A stretch of 64,000 bases of DNA from Verrucomicrobiota bacterium (GTDB lineage Bacteria; Verrucomicrobiota; Verrucomicrobiia; JADLBR01), in contig JAKQKQ010000005.1 in NCBI GenBank assembly GCA_029560585.1, positions 62,001-126,000 on the forward strand. Direction: 5' to 3'. The notes below the pieces were generated by a model. It ran no database searches. It was not told where the DNA came from and saw only the letters and a program-made list of their open reading frames with translations. The first letter of the stretch is position 1. Every line of letters starts with the position of its first letter. The position numbers were made by a program, and so were the translations under genes. Positions 42,696 to 53,227 of the stretch are shown one piece after another.

Positions 42696-44791
42696 TTGTT
42701 GCCCTCACTGCGGATCTCGTACATGCGATAGCCGACCTCGCGGATGCCCGCGATGGTCTCGGGATACGGCGTGTCGCAAACATCGAGCAGTCCGTTCTGC
42801 AGATTTTCGCCGTCGAATCGGCCGGTGGTGGGCTGCTCGCCGAATTGATGCCAGTGTGCCCCGACGAAATTTGGGTGGCGCAGCGCGGACGTGATATAGG
42901 CGGCGTAGGCCTTGCCGCGCGCGGCCTGGTCCTCGACCTGAATCAGGCTGGGATGGAACATGCCGCGGTCGAGCGCGCCAAAATGGAACTCGCCGATCAT
43001 GACCGGCTTGTCCACGCCCTCGGGCAATTTGAAGTCATCCAACGTGTGCCGATATAAATTATAACTGATGACATCGCAGTATTTCGCGCCGATCTGAACG
43101 GCCGCCTTCGTGGAGCCCGCGAAACGGCAGCCCATGTACAGGGTGTTCGGTGCGGCTGCCTTGAATTCATCGCGGATATTCTTAAAATAGGCCTCGGTCA
43201 GGACGGCCGTGAACGTGGCGCAATCCGCCTTGGCGCCCGGGGGCGGGTCCTTCTGCGATTGGAGCAGCGCGTCCCAATCCGCATATTCGGCGCCCCACGC
43301 GGCGCAGAGTGGCGCGATCGAGCCATATTTCTCTTTGAGCCGCCTCACGAATTCTATTTTCGCGGGCTGGGTCGCGGGCGATTTCAGCGTCCATTCGGCG
43401 AGTGCGGTTTCGCCGCCCCAGCTGATCTCATTATCGACGAAGAAACCGAAGCACCACGGGTCATCCAATTCCTCCTTGCGCTGGATGAGCTGGCGGCGGA
43501 AATCGGTCTTGAACTCTGGATGGAAGGGATCCTTGAACTTCCACCATCCGAGATGCGCGCCCTCGATGTCGGGGGATTTCAGCTCGAATCGGTCGCAGTA
43601 GGGCGTCCGGCGAAGGGCGCATATCCGGGCGTCGGAGCTGTTCGCGATGGTGTTCATGCCCCAGCTCCGGAGCCGTTTGTGCGAGATATCGGCGTATTGG
43701 GAGAACCACTCCGGCCCATACTTTCGGAAGGCGTTGGCGGATGAGAAATCGTAGGTGCGCTTGATGCCGCGCGCCACGTAGTACGGCCAGAGCAGCGCAT
43801 CGCGCGTCGTGTAGAAGAGTGCGAACGGCGAGCCATCCTTCGGCAGATCCGTGAAATAGAATTCCCGGTCGTCGAGCGGTGTCACCGCCGATGAGGATGT
43901 GACCCGAACCGGGCCGTGAGACCAATACAGGCAACCCTCGGGATCGATCATCCACCACTTCCCGTTGATCTTCTCGACGCGGAAGCGTCCGGTGGCGGCC
44001 TGTTTCGGTCCCTTGGCCCACCCGCCGTACTTGTTCCAGCCCTCGGGGCCGGGATGGGCGGCGAGGTCGGCGCGCTCGATTTCGATCGCTTTCTTCAGGT
44101 CCTCGTCTGAGTGCGTCTTCCCCGGCCAGTCCTTGTGTTTGAATTGGCCATAGACATCGATGAAAGGGAAGAACTTCTCGGGTGGGAGCAGCATCCACGC
44201 GGGCAGGTCCTTGGCCGGTCCCTTGTGCGCCACGATGCGCCGCACGCCCCAGACCCAATCCAACTTGGGTTCCTTGATGTATACGGCTGCGCCGACGACC
44301 TTGGACATGTCGAGATCGGCCGTGATCCCTGTCGTCGCCAGGGGACTGCGCTTCATGCCCGTAAGTCTGGCGTTAAGCTCGCGCCCGTACGGCAATGGTG
44401 GCGGCAGCGCGATGGTGTAGGCAGTCGGCGTGCGGCCACGCGTCATGACGCGATCCACAAACATCCCCGTCGACTGCGGCCCCGCAGTGGGATTGTCCAG
44501 GCGGATGGTGATGGGGAGCTCGCCCTTGCGATCCAGATTCGCCAATTCGATCGTCAGCGAGTTGCACGCCGTGAGATCCCAGGAACCCTTGACGCGTACG
44601 CCGGGATAGCCCGTGCCGCCCCGGGTGGTGATCCGCACCAGGCCATCTTCCAATTCGAACTGGGCACCCGATTGGGGTGCGACGGCCGCCATCGGCGTGG
44701 TTGCGGCATCGAACAGGACGATCTCGTCCGGGGAACCGGATGCCGCGACCGCGATGGCAAGGATCCCAGATGTCACCATGATTCGTTTCAT
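42692..44791 (-). CDS. Secreted GH50-like beta-agarase family protein
   Basis: 699 aa. The ATG at 44791 (GGAAGG upstream) opens a signal peptide ending near residue 20. The N-terminal 230 residues are a beta-sandwich of the carbohydrate-binding type. The barrel carries GRFRVEKINGKWWMIDPEG, CFGFFVDNEISWG with E455 and MIGEFHFGALDRGMFHP with E601, motifs I associate with GH50 agarases and their relatives. The paired glutamates fit a retaining clan A enzyme. Agar as substrate is not established; many GH50-like proteins outside marine groups are uncharacterised. Confidence 0.8.
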   Translation of the reverse strand: MKRIMVTSGILAIAVAASGSPDEIVLFDAATTPMAAVAPQSGAQFELEDGLVRITTRGGTGYPGVRVKGSWDLTACNSLTIELANLDRKGELPITIRLDNPTAGPQSTGMFVDRVMTRGRTPTAYTIALPPPLPYGRELNARLTGMKRSPLATTGITADLDMSKVVGAAVYIKEPKLDWVWGVRRIVAHKGPAKDLPAWMLLPPEKFFPFIDVYGQFKHKDWPGKTHSDEDLKKAIEIERADLAAHPGPEGWNKYGGWAKGPKQAATGRFRVEKINGKWWMIDPEGCLYWSHGPVRVTSSSAVTPLDDREFYFTDLPKDGSPFALFYTTRDALLWPYYVARGIKRTYDFSSANAFRKYGPEWFSQYADISHKRLRSWGMNTIANSSDARICALRRTPYCDRFELKSPDIEGAHLGWWKFKDPFHPEFKTDFRRQLIQRKEELDDPWCFGFFVDNEISWGGETALAEWTLKSPATQPAKIEFVRRLKEKYGSIAPLCAAWGAEYADWDALLQSQKDPPPGAKADCATFTAVLTEAYFKNIRDEFKAAAPNTLYMGCRFAGSTKAAVQIGAKYCDVISYNLYRHTLDDFKLPEGVDKPVMIGEFHFGALDRGMFHPSLIQVEDQAARGKAYAAYITSALRHPNFVGAHWHQFGEQPTTGRFDGENLQNGLLDVCDTPYPETIAGIREVGYRMYEIRSEGNK

Positions 44792-44861
44792 TTCTGCCTT
44801 CCTTCTGTTTGTCGGCGCGCGGCAGCGCAGATGCAACGCGCGCACGATCTGCATTGTTCGC

Positions 44862-45988
44862 TCACTTGCCGAGGACGGCGCGCCGGATCGCTTTCAGGTA
44901 CTCGCCGTCGGGATCGTCTTTGCATGGGACAAGCCAGCCGCCCTCGCCGATCTCGTTCCAGGCATAGATCAGGCCTAGCCGGTCCCGCGTGACCTGATTG
45001 GGATTCGCGTCCATCCAATCGGCCATGCGGGTCATATAGCGTTCGAGTTCTTCGGGCGTGCCCCGTGCGAAATGGGGCGAAACCCCCGAGCCTTTCCCCA
45101 ATCCTTCTCCATTCTTGGCCTCCCATGGGCGCCGGTCCCAGCCTTGCGTCGCCACCGGGATGTAGGGCAGGGCCGGTCGGTCCTTGCGGTTCCACTCGGC
45201 GACATTCCAATCGACCAGCAGCTTGTACGGATAGATTTCCTCCAAACCGAGACCCTTCGATGGCTTCGTGTTATAGGCAGTCGCGATCTGAAATCCCTCT
45301 TCCGCCCTGACATTTCCGCAACCGGCGACCCAAACGCCAGCAAAACCCGCCTTCTTCGCCGCCCCCTGAAGATACGCCAGGCCGTCTTTGTTGGCGCCTT
45401 TGGGCGAGAAGATCATGATCACCGGCTTGCCTTCGGCTCGCAGATAGCGGGGATGGCTGAAATAATTCGCTATCCAATAGTCGGCGGCCTGCCTCCACGC
45501 GTCGGGGCCCACGATCTCGGCCCCGCCGTGGTTCGCTATCAGCAGGCAGAATTCCATCCGGTGTTATTCTTTGCGCCCATGAAGAGACGCATGGGCAGAT
45601 GCTTCGAGTCCTCCTCGATGGCCGCCGCGTTGAGGGCCTTCTTGTTGTCGTGCCAATACCAGCAGAAGGAGAAGTACGAGATGCCGTGATCGGCGGCCAA
45701 TGCGATCTGCCGTTCCATCAGCTCGGGCGTGTCGTCGCGCCATCCCCAGATGGGCGTGCGTCCGGCGAATTCGGTCGCGAGTTTCTTGGTGAAATGCGTT
45801 GGCATGCCCTTGGCCCACGCATTCGACACCGAGCCGTCGTCATAAGGGCTCTTTCCAGACCACCCGGCAAAATAGTACGCGCCAAGTTTCACTCGCGGCT
45901 TAGCCGCCGAGTCTGCGGCGCCGCAGGCTGCCGCGACGAGTCCCAGCAGGCCCGCCGACAGCGCCGCCCTGATGCAAGTTGCCTTCAT
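44862..45988 (-). pseudogene. WbsX/GH99-like protein, frameshifted near 45560
   Basis: Two frames make one protein: an N-terminal part with signal peptide (start 45988) containing VKLGAYYFAGWSG and HGISYFSFCWYWH, and a C-terminal part beginning EFCLLIANHGG and ending at 44862 (LIYAWNEIGEGGW). These are the blocks of the WbsX family (GH99-like fold). The break is at AATAACACCGG: removing one AC restores KNN-RMEFC. Either a real 2-nt insertion or a sequencing error. If intact, the protein would be about 375 aa and secreted. It sits between the DUF5696-like and GH50-like genes. Confidence 0.75.
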
Positions 45989-46023
45989 ATATGACCTCCT
46001 GTGAATCGATCGCCTTTCAGTCG

Positions 46024-48066
46024 TCAGTGTTCCAACAGCAGATAGCCGCGCGGCGGAACGGTCTCGCCGGGTGGCAGGGCGTATGGTTTCTCGCCATAGT
46101 TGACCACGACACGATGGCCGTTGCCATAAGTGGTTTCAAACACGTCGGCGCTTATCTGGCGATGACCCTCGAGGAATTCCATCTGGAGGTGTTTCAGGCG
46201 TTCGACATCGTCATAGACGCGGCGGAGGGTGGTGACGGTCTGTCTGAGGTCGGCCGGATCGTCATAGCGATAATCCCGCTGGCCGAGCCAGTTCTTGGAG
46301 GCATCCAGCAGGAAGTGGCCGTAGAAATACTCGAGGGGCAACGCGCCGTACTCGATGTTGCGGAGATAGGTGGGTTCACCAGGCTCGCTGTTGACCATGT
46401 CTGTCGATAAATTATAGAGCAGCACCCCATGATAGACGGTTTCATACAGGGGTACGCGGGTGTCCACATAGGGGCGTTTCATCAGCGGCAGCCACTTGTC
46501 GCAATCCACGTACAGCAGACGATCCAGCGCGGGTGCCGCGAAATCCAATGATGCCTCGGATTGTGCTCCGCCGAAAGTGGCCTGGGCCAGGGCGAGTATC
46601 CGCCTCGCGGCCTCGGCATCCTGGCGGCGGGTCTGGGGATGCCGCGGATCGTAGCAGGGACGCGGGCCGATGATGGAGAGCACATCGGAATAATGAACGC
46701 CCTGGAAGCCCAACGCACGGATACGGGGCAGGTCGCGCTTGGCGAACAGATTGAGGGCCCGGTCGAGGCAGATGTTATAGCTCTGTCCACCGCCCCAGAT
46801 GCCGCCCTTTTGAGGGCGTCCGTCGCGTTCCTTGCGGAGATATTCCTCGCTCCAATCCTCCGAGATGCGGTATGCGCCATAGTAGCAGTCGTGCGCCACC
46901 ATCTGGTAGCCGAGCGACTGCCCTCGGCGGATGGTCGCGCGCAGCTCGGCCTCGCCGCCCAACGCCGGTTCAACGGGGAACACCTGCGGGTAGCGGCCGT
47001 CATGGCCGCCGCGGTTCCAGCCCACCATGCAGAATTCGGCGCGCGCGATGCCCTGTCGGTGGCACTCGTCGAGGATGTCGCGGACGCGGCGGAAATCGCA
47101 GAAGACCCGCATGGGCGGTTCGTTCTCGGGCGTCTGTTCCTTGATTTCATGGGGCACGGGCTTCACGCCGAGGCGCACCCGCACCTCCATGGCGCCCGCC
47201 GAATATGCCAACCCGGGCGACGCCGCCGCCCGTTCTCGGAGCGGCCGGATGCCGCGCCGCGCGAAGTTGTACTGCCTGTAACGCTTGCCGATGCCCGGCC
47301 AATTTGCTTCTGTCGGCGGCAGAAAATGGTACTCCACCGTGACGTCATCCGGCAGGCGCGTCTCCTCCCGGAACGAGCGCAGCGTGAACCCCGGATCAAT
47401 CGCATACTGCCGCCCGGGGCCCCAGTTCACGCTCGCGCAAATCCGGGCGTCGAACTGTCCGCTCGTTATGATCCCCGCCACGGCCCCGTCGCCCCGGATC
47501 ATGCCGAACAGCGGCATCGGGCATTGGGATGAGCTCTGGTAGACGGATATCCAGTGTTCGCCCGGTTTCTTGTCGCGAAAGTGGCACAGCGCACCCGACT
47601 GCTGCGCGATGACCAGATAGCCGTCCTCGCCCTCCACGGCCGCGCCGAACCGGGGAAGCAGCCGGAGCGTCTTCAGCCGCGCCGGGCCGCTCTCCACGAC
47701 ATCCGCCGCGCACGCGCGGACCGTGAGCACGTCGCCCGTCGTCGTGAGTTCGAGCGTGATTGTGAAGCCCAATTCCTCCTGCCGGCACACGAGCCTGCAG
47801 CCCTTGTCGGCGGTCTGGCGTTCGATCCGCCAGCCATCGCCGGAGGTCAACGCCAGCGCGCGTTCCTTGTCGGCGGCATCCCAGCAGGTGACCTCCGCCA
47901 ACCGTTCGCCCCGCCACTCGAATCTTTCCTCTGCGCGGCGCACCGTAAAGAATCCCGTCTCCTCCCGCACCTGCCACGTCAGGGCGCCTCCTTCCCCGGC
48001 GGGCGCCGGGAAGACTGCGACAACCGTTAAAGACATCACGATCCACGGCCAAATGCGCCAACTCAT
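46024..48066 (-). CDS. Secreted protein of DUF5696-like type, probable hydrolase
   Basis: 680 aa from the ATG at 48066 (AAAGGA 6 nt upstream), opening a signal peptide ending near residue 24. The first 280 residues are beta-rich; from about 305 a barrel-like domain reads ARAEFCMVGWNRGGHDGRYP, QGVHYSDVLSII and LLYVDCDKWLPLM, the pattern of TIM-barrel proteins of the DUF5696 group (name from memory). Asp residues at strand ends (YSD) could be catalytic. It lies 10 bp after the 1175-aa hydrolase gene, in the same operon. Confidence 0.68.
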   Translation of the reverse strand: MSWRIWPWIVMSLTVVAVFPAPAGEGGALTWQVREETGFFTVRRAEERFEWRGERLAEVTCWDAADKERALALTSGDGWRIERQTADKGCRLVCRQEELGFTITLELTTTGDVLTVRACAADVVESGPARLKTLRLLPRFGAAVEGEDGYLVIAQQSGALCHFRDKKPGEHWISVYQSSSQCPMPLFGMIRGDGAVAGIITSGQFDARICASVNWGPGRQYAIDPGFTLRSFREETRLPDDVTVEYHFLPPTEANWPGIGKRYRQYNFARRGIRPLRERAAASPGLAYSAGAMEVRVRLGVKPVPHEIKEQTPENEPPMRVFCDFRRVRDILDECHRQGIARAEFCMVGWNRGGHDGRYPQVFPVEPALGGEAELRATIRRGQSLGYQMVAHDCYYGAYRISEDWSEEYLRKERDGRPQKGGIWGGGQSYNICLDRALNLFAKRDLPRIRALGFQGVHYSDVLSIIGPRPCYDPRHPQTRRQDAEAARRILALAQATFGGAQSEASLDFAAPALDRLLYVDCDKWLPLMKRPYVDTRVPLYETVYHGVLLYNLSTDMVNSEPGEPTYLRNIEYGALPLEYFYGHFLLDASKNWLGQRDYRYDDPADLRQTVTTLRRVYDDVERLKHLQMEFLEGHRQISADVFETTYGNGHRVVVNYGEKPYALPPGETVPPRGYLLLEH

Positions 48067-48076
48067 CACGGTCCTT

Positions 48077-51000
48077 TCATTCACGGGCGGGTTCCAGCGT
48101 GAACCTCATCTTAGCGCCAAACCAAGCACGGCCCTCGGCGGTCATCTGCAACTCGACCCGCGTTTCTTCCGCGATGCCGTCGGCCAGCGGGAACGAGTCG
48201 CCGAAATCCGCATCCTCTAACCGGGCCGTGTCCCGGCGTATGGCCCGCTTCAACGTGAGGCCCGACGCGGGCGTCGCCGCGAGACAGACGGCACCCGGTC
48301 GCCCGGCACAGCTCTCGGGCGTCAGCCAGGTCGCATCCTGAAGGTTGCCGACCGATGCCGCGGCGAGAAGGGGCGTGTTCGGGGGCACGCGGACGCGCCC
48401 TCCGTCGGCGACCTCGATCCAATTCCCGCCGGCCGCCTTGATCTTGAACCAGTTGAATTCGGCATCGAGGTATTTGGGCGGATTGCGGCCGTTATATGTC
48501 GTGTTGCCGACTGCTGTCAGCGGCGTGTCTGCGGATGTCGTGCCGGTGCCTGGCGTGCGGATGCCGAGTTGGCGACCTTGCGCGGCGGCCTCGCGAAACG
48601 CCTCGGCGCCTTCGTTGAATGCGATGCGCCAGTGGCCGCCGTTGTGCGCGTCGCGATCCATCGTGAACCACGTATCCGGCTTCGGATAGCTGCGCGGCGT
48701 CTTGAACTTCGCGGCATATTGTTTCAGCAACGCACCGCTCGGCCGCAACGTACCGTCGGGGTTGAGGATGCCAAAGTCGCTCTTCTCGCTGATGCGATAG
48801 CCGCCCGCGAGCCACCATGGCGCCGCGCCGTTCGCGCCGGTCTCGAACGCGGCCCGATAGATCAACTCGTGGCACTCGGCCTGATATGCGATCTCCTTCT
48901 CCCCGGGCCGCATGGCCTCACGGTCCCACGCGTTCGCGCCGAACTCGACCCACAGATATGGCTTTCCCTTGGTCGCGAAGTGAATGTAGCGGTTAATGAA
49001 ACCTGCGGCGTTGACCCCTGTCTCATCCGGTTTGAAGCCGTAGCCTTCCATCGCGAAGAAATCCACATGCTTCGGCGTCGCGGTGAGCGTGAAGTCCCAC
49101 GGCGGCAGGTTGCCCTGGCGGAAGCTGATGAGGTGATTCGGGTCGAGCCGGTGCAGCGCGCGCGTCACGTCGTTCCATTTCCGGCTCATCAGGTTGTCCA
49201 TGAAGCGGCGGTAGGCGGCGACCATCACGCGCGACGGGCCATCCTCCTTGAACTGCTGGTCCGTTGGCGATGTGACGCGTCCTTCCAGTCGCGGCGCAGG
49301 CACGCCCCAGTCGGCCTCGGCGTTCGCGAGGCTGCCGTAACGTTCGTCGATCCAGCGAGCCCAGTCGGTGTCCCACCGCTGGCGATAGGGAGCGGTCTCG
49401 GTCCATCCGAAGCTGTTATACTTGCCGCCAAAGAGCCAGCCCGCCGGTTCCCAGATGAGGTCCCAGCCCATGAGCGTCGGATTCTCCGCGATCCGCGTCG
49501 CGCGGATGAAGTCCGTCACGGCTTCCTCCTGGAAATGATGCGGCATCATGAGGCCCTGGAAGTAATGCGGATCGTCGGTGATGACGTGCGACTGCAGGAA
49601 GAGGAACGCGCGGATGCCATGGTTGTGGCAGCGGCGGAGGAAATCGAGCACCGTGCGGCGGTCATTCTGGTGATGCGCGCGTATGGCCACAAAACTGGCG
49701 CCCATTGACTCCAATTGCCGCAGATCCCGCTCGACCTCTTCGGGGTCATAGAAGCCGGGGGAGAGCCAGTGGAACGTGTAGTCCTCCTGCTCCAGCGCGA
49801 TGGCGCCGCGCGGCCAGTAATTGACGCCGACCGGATACCACTTCCGGCCTTCGAGCCAGAAGTCGCCGTCGCGAACTGTCACGAAAGCGTCGCGCGGCGC
49901 TTTCTTTTCCGGGAGCACGCCCATCTCGTGAGCGATGGTGTCGATCACCTTGCCGTCGCGGATCAACTCCGTCCTCACGACGTAGCTCCCGCCGGTGAGC
50001 TTCTGGGGCTCCCACACGAACGACGCCGTTCCCCCCGCCGGACTGCCCGGATCAATGGTAAGCTTCGACTCCTTCTCAAACACTGTGGTTCCGTCGCCTT
50101 CCGCGTGGACGAGGATGCGAACGGTGACGTCCGCCGGTCGCGCGCCGTGATTGACCACCACCGCGCCGAGCCGGATTGTTTCGCCCGGCCAATACGAAAA
50201 TTCACGCGTGCCGGCGTGCGAGAGAAAGACGCCATCCGAAATCCGCCGCGCCATGTCGCCGATGAAACCGGTGCGGGCGATTTCCTTCAGCGCGGCAGGG
50301 TCGCCGATCGTGCAGACAGCGCACACCGACCCCTCCGCCGCGACAGGCCGGCTTGGTATGTTTGGGCCCACTAGGCGCCGCACCGCATCCGCGAATGCCG
50401 GTCCCTCTGACAGCGGCGCTTGATGCAACAGCATCCATGCCGCCGTGCCGCGCTCGACGCCCTCCTTGTCGAAGGCCCGCACCAACGGAATCCACCGCCA
50501 CTTGTAACCGCGCTCGAATCCCTTGCCCGCCGGCCGCGCGTAGCATGACGAAGCCGCCGGAACAGCCGGCAGCCTCATCGCGTCGTTCCCGACAACCTTT
50601 AGGGATGCGATGTTCGTCAGTGGATACAACTTGAAAGCGGGCGACACCGTTTCGATCAGCGGGAACGGGTTGCCCCCCATGTCGCCGATGTCGGGGAAGG
50701 GATGTGCCGCAGTGCCGATCTGATCCACCCAGACCGTGTGTTTGCCGTCGGCGACGTGGGGGGTGATGTTGCGGTCGACCAACTCAAAGGAGAGGCGCCG
50801 CGCCTTGAACGGATCGGCGTGGCCCCGGGCGGAAAAATCCTCCGCGCGGAGCAGGTGATAGGTCCAGTTCTTGTTGATCGAGATGACCGCAATGCCCCGC
50901 TGGAGCGGCTCCATCTCCTCGATCAACCGCACGGCCAGCCGGGCCGTCTGCCCGTCGCCCTTGACCCAGAAGCACAAGAGGCCGCCAGATGCCGCGCCAG

Positions 51001-51604
51001 CTTGGGGCTTCACGGCCGCGCCCATGCCAGTCGGGGAGCCGCTCTCGTAATCAAAGGTGATTTTCAGGCAGCCCGTCGAGCCTTCCGCGCCGCCCGGCAC
51101 GATTTCGGCTGCGGTGTGTTTCCGGTAGGCACCGCTTTGCGCCCAATCGGCGGCCTTGCCCGGCGCCTCGTTGTCAAAATCGTAGAGGGTCCGGGCCGGC
51201 TTCAGGTTCTCCATCGCGTCGCGGACGAATGCGCCGTCCACCCAGCGGCCCTCGTGTTTCCAGATCGGTCTGTCGAACGGCGGCGTGCCGAGCACCATCA
51301 GGCTGCCTTTGCCGCCGAGATAGCGCGCCAGTGCCTCGGCTCCCGCCGCGGGATATGACGCCGCGCCCGGAATGACGTAGAGAAAGTGCTTCTGCGGCGA
51401 GAGGGCCACCGCATCACAGGCCGCCTCCGCCGAAAGAAACGTGACCTCGAACTTCTCGGACCGCAGCGCCTCTGCCACCGTCTCCGCCGCCACCGCGTCA
51501 ATTCCCACCGCCGCATCCTTGAGGATTGCCACTCCCTGTCGCGTTTCCCCCACCACGCCATGCGCGAGACACACCACTGCACCTGCAGCCAATATGTATT
51601 TCAT
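48077..51604 (-). CDS. Large secreted multidomain GH5-like hydrolase
   Basis: 1175 aa. The ATG at 51604 (GGAGG, 4 nt spacing) opens a signal peptide ending near residue 20. Residues 22-130 resemble a ThuA/glutamine-amidotransferase-like fold without catalytic residues. A carbohydrate-binding-like beta domain follows (150-290), then Ig-like strands (460-560). The TIM barrel starts FWLEGRKWYPVGVNYWP, with acid/base Glu in WDLIWEP and likely nucleophile in LWVEFGANAWD. A further beta domain closes the protein. A fused remnant of a sister gene lies at 34114-34363. Confidence 0.8.
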   Translation of the reverse strand: MKYILAAGAVVCLAHGVVGETRQGVAILKDAAVGIDAVAAETVAEALRSEKFEVTFLSAEAACDAVALSPQKHFLYVIPGAASYPAAGAEALARYLGGKGSLMVLGTPPFDRPIWKHEGRWVDGAFVRDAMENLKPARTLYDFDNEAPGKAADWAQSGAYRKHTAAEIVPGGAEGSTGCLKITFDYESGSPTGMGAAVKPQAGAASGGLLCFWVKGDGQTARLAVRLIEEMEPLQRGIAVISINKNWTYHLLRAEDFSARGHADPFKARRLSFELVDRNITPHVADGKHTVWVDQIGTAAHPFPDIGDMGGNPFPLIETVSPAFKLYPLTNIASLKVVGNDAMRLPAVPAASSCYARPAGKGFERGYKWRWIPLVRAFDKEGVERGTAAWMLLHQAPLSEGPAFADAVRRLVGPNIPSRPVAAEGSVCAVCTIGDPAALKEIARTGFIGDMARRISDGVFLSHAGTREFSYWPGETIRLGAVVVNHGARPADVTVRILVHAEGDGTTVFEKESKLTIDPGSPAGGTASFVWEPQKLTGGSYVVRTELIRDGKVIDTIAHEMGVLPEKKAPRDAFVTVRDGDFWLEGRKWYPVGVNYWPRGAIALEQEDYTFHWLSPGFYDPEEVERDLRQLESMGASFVAIRAHHQNDRRTVLDFLRRCHNHGIRAFLFLQSHVITDDPHYFQGLMMPHHFQEEAVTDFIRATRIAENPTLMGWDLIWEPAGWLFGGKYNSFGWTETAPYRQRWDTDWARWIDERYGSLANAEADWGVPAPRLEGRVTSPTDQQFKEDGPSRVMVAAYRRFMDNLMSRKWNDVTRALHRLDPNHLISFRQGNLPPWDFTLTATPKHVDFFAMEGYGFKPDETGVNAAGFINRYIHFATKGKPYLWVEFGANAWDREAMRPGEKEIAYQAECHELIYRAAFETGANGAAPWWLAGGYRISEKSDFGILNPDGTLRPSGALLKQYAAKFKTPRSYPKPDTWFTMDRDAHNGGHWRIAFNEGAEAFREAAAQGRQLGIRTPGTGTTSADTPLTAVGNTTYNGRNPPKYLDAEFNWFKIKAAGGNWIEVADGGRVRVPPNTPLLAAASVGNLQDATWLTPESCAGRPGAVCLAATPASGLTLKRAIRRDTARLEDADFGDSFPLADGIAEETRVELQMTAEGRAWFGAKMRFTLEPARE

Positions 51605-51673
51605 TTGCCTCCATTCGGAGTTTGATCGGCGTGTTTTCATGTGCATTCAGATCCTCCTGGCCCGCGACTCCAC

Positions 51674-53227
51674 CTACTTGGTCCCGATCACCGCGATTTC
51701 CCCGATCCTGTACCGTCGCGCGCTGTCACCGTTCGGAAGCGGCAGTGCGATCACCGGCGATCCGTCCCGTTTGCCGAGGGATACATAAAGCCCACAGGTG
51801 CCCGGTTCGACCGTCGGCACGTTCGCACCGAACGGATAATCCTCCGTCTGCTTCAGGTATTTGACCACACCGTCGTTGATGGCCGGAATCGCCGTCACAA
51901 TGCCGACCGTGCAAGCCGATGCATGCGAAACGACGCGTGCCTGGTCGGCTGGCGCGACCGGCAGAGAGCGCGCATCAAAGGTTTCGTCCGTACTGACCCA
52001 CACGGTCTTTCCGTCGCGATTCTTAAGGGTAAAGGCGAGGCTTCCACCCGCGTAGCACGGTGCCACGCCGACGTTCGCCCAAGACGTGTTTATGGTGAAC
52101 GGCTCGCCCACCCGGACCTCCCGTGGGAACGCGGCTTCCCGCAATTCCAGCCGGTAGCCCAGCCGCCGGTTGATCCGGTTGACCACATCGCGGTTCTCCT
52201 TGAGAAACGTGTCGGGCCACCAGTGAATCGACATGTAACTCGCGTGGTACTGCTCGACCGACTCCAACAGCAGTTCGGGATCCCATGCGTTCCGTTCCTT
52301 TGAAAGCCCGTAGTGCTCGTGCTCGAGAATGACCGGCAGGGTCGGCCAGAATTTCTGCGCCATGCCGGCATGAAACCATTGCTTGGGCGCCCTCCCCACA
52401 AGGATGCTGTCGTCCCGCAGTGTGACCCCCTTCGAGAACGCGTAATCCGTAGCCGGGAAGCTGTCGCCGGGGCGGGAAGACCCGGAGACGTCATCGCTGA
52501 TGCACAGCAGCGTGTCGGGAAAATGTCTTTTGTAGAGGTCGATCTGGACCTTCACCCGCTTGTCTGTCTCCTCCTGCGACAATTTGGATGTCCCGCCCGT
52601 GTGGCCTTCGCCCCACATGCCGAATGTGCCGATGTCGATGTACGCGACCGACGGATTGCCGTTATAACGTTTGGCCATCGCGGCCAAGAAACGGTCCAGC
52701 TTTTCAAGAAACACGGGATCCAAGTAATCCGGTTCCCACAGCGTCTCTTCCGCGGGTTTCCCGATCGTCGAAAATCGGTAGTCGAGTCCCTTTGCTCCCG
52801 CTTTCTGCACCCATTCCGGTGTGGCGTAGCGGAAGCGGTTTTCGCAGGCAGTCACCCGCAGCGCGATCATCTTGCCTTGGGCGACCCATGGCTGCGCATA
52901 GGAGTCAATCAGGTCCCAGCGGAATTTGCCCTCCTCGGGTTCGAGATAGCACCACGGCAGACGGAAATAGATGACCGACGCGCCCGGGAACCAGTCGAGC
53001 GTATCGCCCGGCTCCAGTCTGGGGCCGTACGCCCAGAGCCGGTTGGAGTAATAGAAACAGACCCAACCCATGCCGGGATTGATCAGTGCCTCCTCGGTAT
53101 TGTTCGGATGCACCACCACGCGAGCGTCGTCCGCACAAACGGACAACCCACTGCTCAACAAGCACGCGGTCACGCACAATTTGGTGGCCAGCCATGTGTT
53201 TCCCAACATTCTGCCATCCGCTTTCAT
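51674..53227 (-). CDS. Secreted DUF4832-type protein, beta-galactosidase-like barrel
   Basis: 517 aa. The ATG at 53227 overlaps the uxuA stop (ATGA) and has GGAGG upstream; a signal peptide ends near residue 36. INPGMGWVCFYYSNR near 56-70 and GFPTS-type barrel strands (VIYFRLPWCYLEPEEGKF) are characteristic of the DUF4874/DUF4832 pair. YIDIGTFGMWGEGH holds a Glu in the acid/base position. The C-terminal 150 residues are the DUF4832 beta domain. Exact activity unknown. Confidence 0.75.
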   Translation of the reverse strand: MKADGRMLGNTWLATKLCVTACLLSSGLSVCADDARVVVHPNNTEEALINPGMGWVCFYYSNRLWAYGPRLEPGDTLDWFPGASVIYFRLPWCYLEPEEGKFRWDLIDSYAQPWVAQGKMIALRVTACENRFRYATPEWVQKAGAKGLDYRFSTIGKPAEETLWEPDYLDPVFLEKLDRFLAAMAKRYNGNPSVAYIDIGTFGMWGEGHTGGTSKLSQEETDKRVKVQIDLYKRHFPDTLLCISDDVSGSSRPGDSFPATDYAFSKGVTLRDDSILVGRAPKQWFHAGMAQKFWPTLPVILEHEHYGLSKERNAWDPELLLESVEQYHASYMSIHWWPDTFLKENRDVVNRINRRLGYRLELREAAFPREVRVGEPFTINTSWANVGVAPCYAGGSLAFTLKNRDGKTVWVSTDETFDARSLPVAPADQARVVSHASACTVGIVTAIPAINDGVVKYLKQTEDYPFGANVPTVEPGTCGLYVSLGKRDGSPVIALPLPNGDSARRYRIGEIAVIGTK

